From Streptomyces sp. SUK 48 (lineage in GTDB: Bacteria; Actinomycetota; Actinomycetes; Streptomycetales; Streptomycetaceae), in NCBI RefSeq assembly GCF_009650765.1, contig NZ_CP045740.1, positions 6,424,001 to 6,488,000 of the forward strand: a stretch of 64,000 nucleotides of DNA. Direction: 5' to 3'. The stretch's first letter is position 1. Each line of letters begins with the position of its first letter. Position numbers and translations under genes: made by a program. The notes below the pieces were generated by a model. That model did not search any database, had not been told where the DNA came from, and was given only the letters and a program-made list of their open reading frames with translations. Of the stretch, positions 61,551 through 64,000 are shown piece after piece.

Positions 61551-62495
61551 CTACGCGCTCAGCGTGGTCAGCAGCCGCTGGAGCGAGCCGCCGAGGCCCC
61601 ACCGGGCCGCCAGCTCGTCCAGGCCCGCCGGATCGCGCGGGGCGCCCGGCAGCGCGGTGTCCACCTCCGGCAGCGGGACGTCACCGGCCACCCGCACCAC
61701 CTCGGGCGCGACCGCGAGATACGGCCGCGCCTCGGCCAGCCGCCGGCGCTGGGCGGGGGTGAGCTTCGCCTTCGGGTCGTCCACGGCCGCCATGATCCCG
61801 GCCAGGTCGCCGAAGGCGGCGAGCAGCTTGGCGGCCGTCTTCTCGCCGACCCCGGGCACGCCCGGCAGTCCGTCGCTCGGGTCGCCGCGCAGCAGCGCCA
61901 GGTCCGCGTACCCCCGTCCGTCGACGCCGTATTTCTCGCGCAGCACCGCCTCGTCGGTCAGCTGGAGGGTGCCCACGCCCTTGAGCGGGTACAGCACCCG
62001 CACGCCCCGTGCGTCGTCCACCAGCTGGTACAGATCGCGGTCGCCGGTGACGATGTCGACCGGGCCCGCGGCGCGGGCGGTGAAGGTGCCGATCACGTCG
62101 TCCGCCTCGTAGCCGGCGACCCCGACGCGGGCGATGCCGATCGCGTCCAGCACGGAATCGATGACGGGAACCTGCGGGGCGAGGGTGTCCGGCACCTCCT
62201 CCGCGTCCGGCGCGCCGGTGTGCTCCTCGGCGACCCGGTGCGCCTTGTACGTGGGGATCAGGTCGACCCGCCACTTCGGCCGCCAGTCGGCGTCCATGCA
62301 GGCCACCAGGTGGGTGGGCCGGTGGTCCTTGACCAGGCGGTCGATGAAGTCCAGCAGTCCGCGCACGGCGTTCACCGGGGTGCCGTCCGGCGCCTTCACG
62401 GAGTCGGGGACGCCGAAATAGGCGCGGAAGTACAGCGAGGCGGTGTCGAGGAGCATCAGTCGTCCGGTCACGTCTCGCATCATGCCGTACGCCAC
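61551..62495 (-). CDS. Stand-alone 5'-3' exonuclease (PolA N-domain / FEN family)
   Basis: A 314-residue nuclease resembling the 5' nuclease domain of DNA polymerase I without the polymerase. Acidic metal ligands are visible: L-L-D-T-A near 17, C-M-D-A-D-W near 68, Y-E-A-D-D-V-I-G near 130, T-G-D-R-D-L-Y-Q-L near 150 and R-G-D-P-S-D-G-L-P-G-V-P-G-V-G (helix-3-turn DNA clamp) near 205. It probably removes flaps or RNA primers. GTG 62495 is used; ATGs at codons 5-6 are alternatives. Confidence 0.9.
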   Translation of the reverse strand: MAYGMMRDVTGRLMLLDTASLYFRAYFGVPDSVKAPDGTPVNAVRGLLDFIDRLVKDHRPTHLVACMDADWRPKWRVDLIPTYKAHRVAEEHTGAPDAEEVPDTLAPQVPVIDSVLDAIGIARVGVAGYEADDVIGTFTARAAGPVDIVTGDRDLYQLVDDARGVRVLYPLKGVGTLQLTDEAVLREKYGVDGRGYADLALLRGDPSDGLPGVPGVGEKTAAKLLAAFGDLAGIMAAVDDPKAKLTPAQRRRLAEARPYLAVAPEVVRVAGDVPLPEVDTALPGAPRDPAGLDELAARWGLGGSLQRLLTTLSA

Positions 62496-62726
62496 TGACA
62501 GTCACCCCGGGATCACTCTCGCGCGCCTTCCGTCCGGGAACGCGTTGCGTGCTGCGCATCGCGGTGAGCCCGGCCACGAATGAGTTTGCCTTTGCTTGAC
62601 CTGGGGAGGCGCGCCGTCAGGAGCGAAGTAGTGCGCCTTTCAACTGTCGGGGCCCCGGGCCCCGCCCCGCTGACGGCCGGACGGACCTTCGCCACCTGTC
62701 CCCTGTTCCCGAGACAAGAGGTTCGC

Positions 62727-63812
62727 GTGCGAGCGAGGCTTGAGGCGGAGCACCTGTTCAAGGTGTTCGGCAGACGACCGGACGAAGCGGTGGAGCGCCT
62801 GAGAGAGGGCACCGACCGGGAGGAACTGCGCGCCGACGGCACCATGGCCGCCGTGATCGACGCGTCCTTCCGGGTCGAGGCCGGCGAGATCTTCGTCGTC
62901 ATGGGCCTGTCGGGCTCCGGCAAGTCCACCCTGCTGCGGATGCTCAACGGCCTGCTGGAGCCGACCGCGGGCAGCGTGCGCTTCGACGGCGCGGAGCTGA
63001 CCGCGCTGGGCGACCGCGGCCTGCGCGAACTGCGCTCCCGGAAGATCAGCATGGTCTTCCAGCACTTCGCGCTGTTCCCGCACCGCAGCGTCCGCGAGAA
63101 CGCCGCCTACGGCCTGGAAGTGCAGGGCGTGCCCCGCGCCGAGCGCGAACGCCGCGCCGACGAGGCGCTCGCCCTGTGCGGCCTGGCCGGCTGGGAGACG
63201 TCCTGGCCCGACGAGCTGTCCGGCGGCATGCAGCAGCGCGTCGGCCTCGCCCGCGCCCTGGCCACCGACGCCGACCTGCTGCTCATGGACGAGTCCTTCA
63301 GCGCCCTGGACCCGCTGATCCGCCGCGACATGCAGGACCAGCTCCTGGAGCTCCAGAAGACGCTGAAGAAGACCATCGTCTTCATCACCCACGACCTCAA
63401 CGAGGCCATGCGCCTGGGCGACCGGATCGCCGTCATGCGCGACGGCCGGATCGTGCAGACCGGCACCGCCGAGGACATCCTGCTGCGCCCGGAGAACGAC
63501 TACGTGGCGTCCTTCATCCAGGACGTCGACCGCTCCCGGGTGCTCACCGCGGGCGCCGTCATGGACACCGCGCCGCGCGGCGACGAGGCCGACTGCGGCT
63601 GCGAGACGGCGACGCCCGAGACCCCGTTCACCGAGCTGTGCGCGATCAGCGCCCGGGTGGCGCACCCGGTCGCCGTCCTCGACGCCGACCGCACCCTCGT
63701 CGGCGTGGTGCCCCGGCAGCGCCTGGTGGGCTTCCTCGGCGACGAGCAGGGCGAGCCCACCGCCTGCGACGGCTTCGGCACGGACGGGAAGAAGGTGATC
63801 AGCCGTGCCTAG
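62727..63812 (+). CDS. Glycine betaine/proline ABC transporter ATPase (ProV/OpuAA type)
   Basis: A 361-residue ATPase. Walker A G-L-S-G-S-G-K-S-T is at 60-68, the Q-loop in V-F-Q-H-F-A-L, signature L-S-G-G-M-Q-Q-R near 168, Walker B L-L-L-M-D-E-S-F-S near 190, and switch H-D-L-N-E-A near 226. The D-G-T-M insertion before Walker A and a C-terminal CBS-like region (about 295-350) are typical of osmoprotectant importers. GTG 62727 with AGAGG upstream is chosen; the frame is open further upstream without a better start. It overlaps the permease gene by 8 bp. Confidence 0.9.
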   Translation: MRARLEAEHLFKVFGRRPDEAVERLREGTDREELRADGTMAAVIDASFRVEAGEIFVVMGLSGSGKSTLLRMLNGLLEPTAGSVRFDGAELTALGDRGLRELRSRKISMVFQHFALFPHRSVRENAAYGLEVQGVPRAERERRADEALALCGLAGWETSWPDELSGGMQQRVGLARALATDADLLLMDESFSALDPLIRRDMQDQLLELQKTLKKTIVFITHDLNEAMRLGDRIAVMRDGRIVQTGTAEDILLRPENDYVASFIQDVDRSRVLTAGAVMDTAPRGDEADCGCETATPETPFTELCAISARVAHPVAVLDADRTLVGVVPRQRLVGFLGDEQGEPTACDGFGTDGKKVISRA

Positions 63813-64000
63813 GCTGCCCCTCGGCGACTGGGTCGACTCCGGTGTGAACTGGCTGGTCGCCCACCTCTCCTGGCTCTTCGACGCCATCAAGGCCGTCATG
63901 GAGGGCATGTACAACGGCATCGACGCCGTCCTCGGCGCGCCCACGCCGCTGCTGATGGCCGGCATCCTCGCCGTCCTCGCCTGGTGGCTGCGCGGACTGC
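63805..64000 (+). CDS. Glycine betaine/proline ABC transporter permease, N-terminal part (cut by window edge)
   Basis: It begins at GTG 63805 inside the ATPase gene. The visible 65 residues are P-R-L-P-L-G-D-W-V-D-S-G-V-N-W-L-V, an amphipathic N-terminal segment as in ProW-type permeases, followed by M-E-G-M-Y-N-G-I-D and the first membrane helix (L-L-M-A-G-I-L-A-V-L-A-W-W-L). The rest lies outside the window. Confidence 0.85.
   Translation, partial: MPRLPLGDWVDSGVNWLVAHLSWLFDAIKAVMEGMYNGIDAVLGAPTPLLMAGILAVLAWWLRGL

Overview
This 64 kb window is chromosomal DNA from a high-GC actinomycete, almost certainly a Streptomyces. The evidence is the very high GC at third codon positions, frequent GTG starts, chaplins, a gyl glycerol operon, mycothiol biosynthesis, a complete Pup-proteasome locus and a conservon of the rar/cvn9 type. 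Gene order resembles the S. coelicolor core region around metH, arc, pup, tatAC and rarABCDE. This comparison is from memory; no alignment was run.

Layout, left to right. 1-0.7 kb: the end of a SAM methyltransferase and a tRNA-Leu(GAG). 0.9-10.6 kb: an M20 peptidase, chaplins ChpH and ChpC, small conserved proteins, a RecD2-like protein that has lost its P-loop (coupled to an aldo/keto reductase), an F420-type LLM oxidoreductase and CorA. 10.6-15.2 kb: a mycothiol-linked block of histidine phosphatase, DUF3090 protein, SCO1664-family kinase-like protein, MshC and a PAC2 protein. 15.5-20.6 kb: glpF-glpK-glpD and their IclR-type regulator gylR, with matching near-palindromes in front of glpF and gylR. 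21-31 kb: MetH, a HAD hydrolase, an orphan peptide-binding lipoprotein, a RecB-family nuclease paired with an orphan response regulator, and a site-2 protease. 31.3-33.3 kb: TrmI, a secreted protein and a 3Fe-4S ferredoxin.

33.8-47.6 kb is the Pup-proteasome system: Arc ATPase, Dop, Pup, an HNH endonuclease VII-like protein, PrcB, PrcA, a LacI/MFS pair, PafA, two FKBPs and PafB/PafC. Pup is attached by PafA and removed by Dop; Arc feeds pupylated substrates to the PrcBA core. 47.9-52.9 kb holds small proteins, TatA, TatC and the HelY helicase. 53.2-57.9 kb is the conservon rarA-rarE, ending in a CYP157-type P450 without the ExxR motif. 57.9-64 kb carries an RluA synthase, a GNAT acetyltransferase, a frameshifted 5'-nucleotidase, a siderophore-interacting protein behind an iron box, a stand-alone 5'-3' exonuclease, and the start of a glycine-betaine-type ABC transporter.

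Three genes (site-2 protease, prcB, 5'-nucleotidase) look frameshifted, and each is explained by one base missing from a short G or C run. This points to systematic sequence error more than to three independent mutations. No CRISPR array, insertion sequence or phage gene was seen. The best leads for new biology are the pseudo-RecD2 protein, the uncharacterised mshC-linked phosphatase/kinase-like pair, the endonuclease VII gene inside the pup-prcBA operon, the GylR operator pair and an iterated site in front of tatA.
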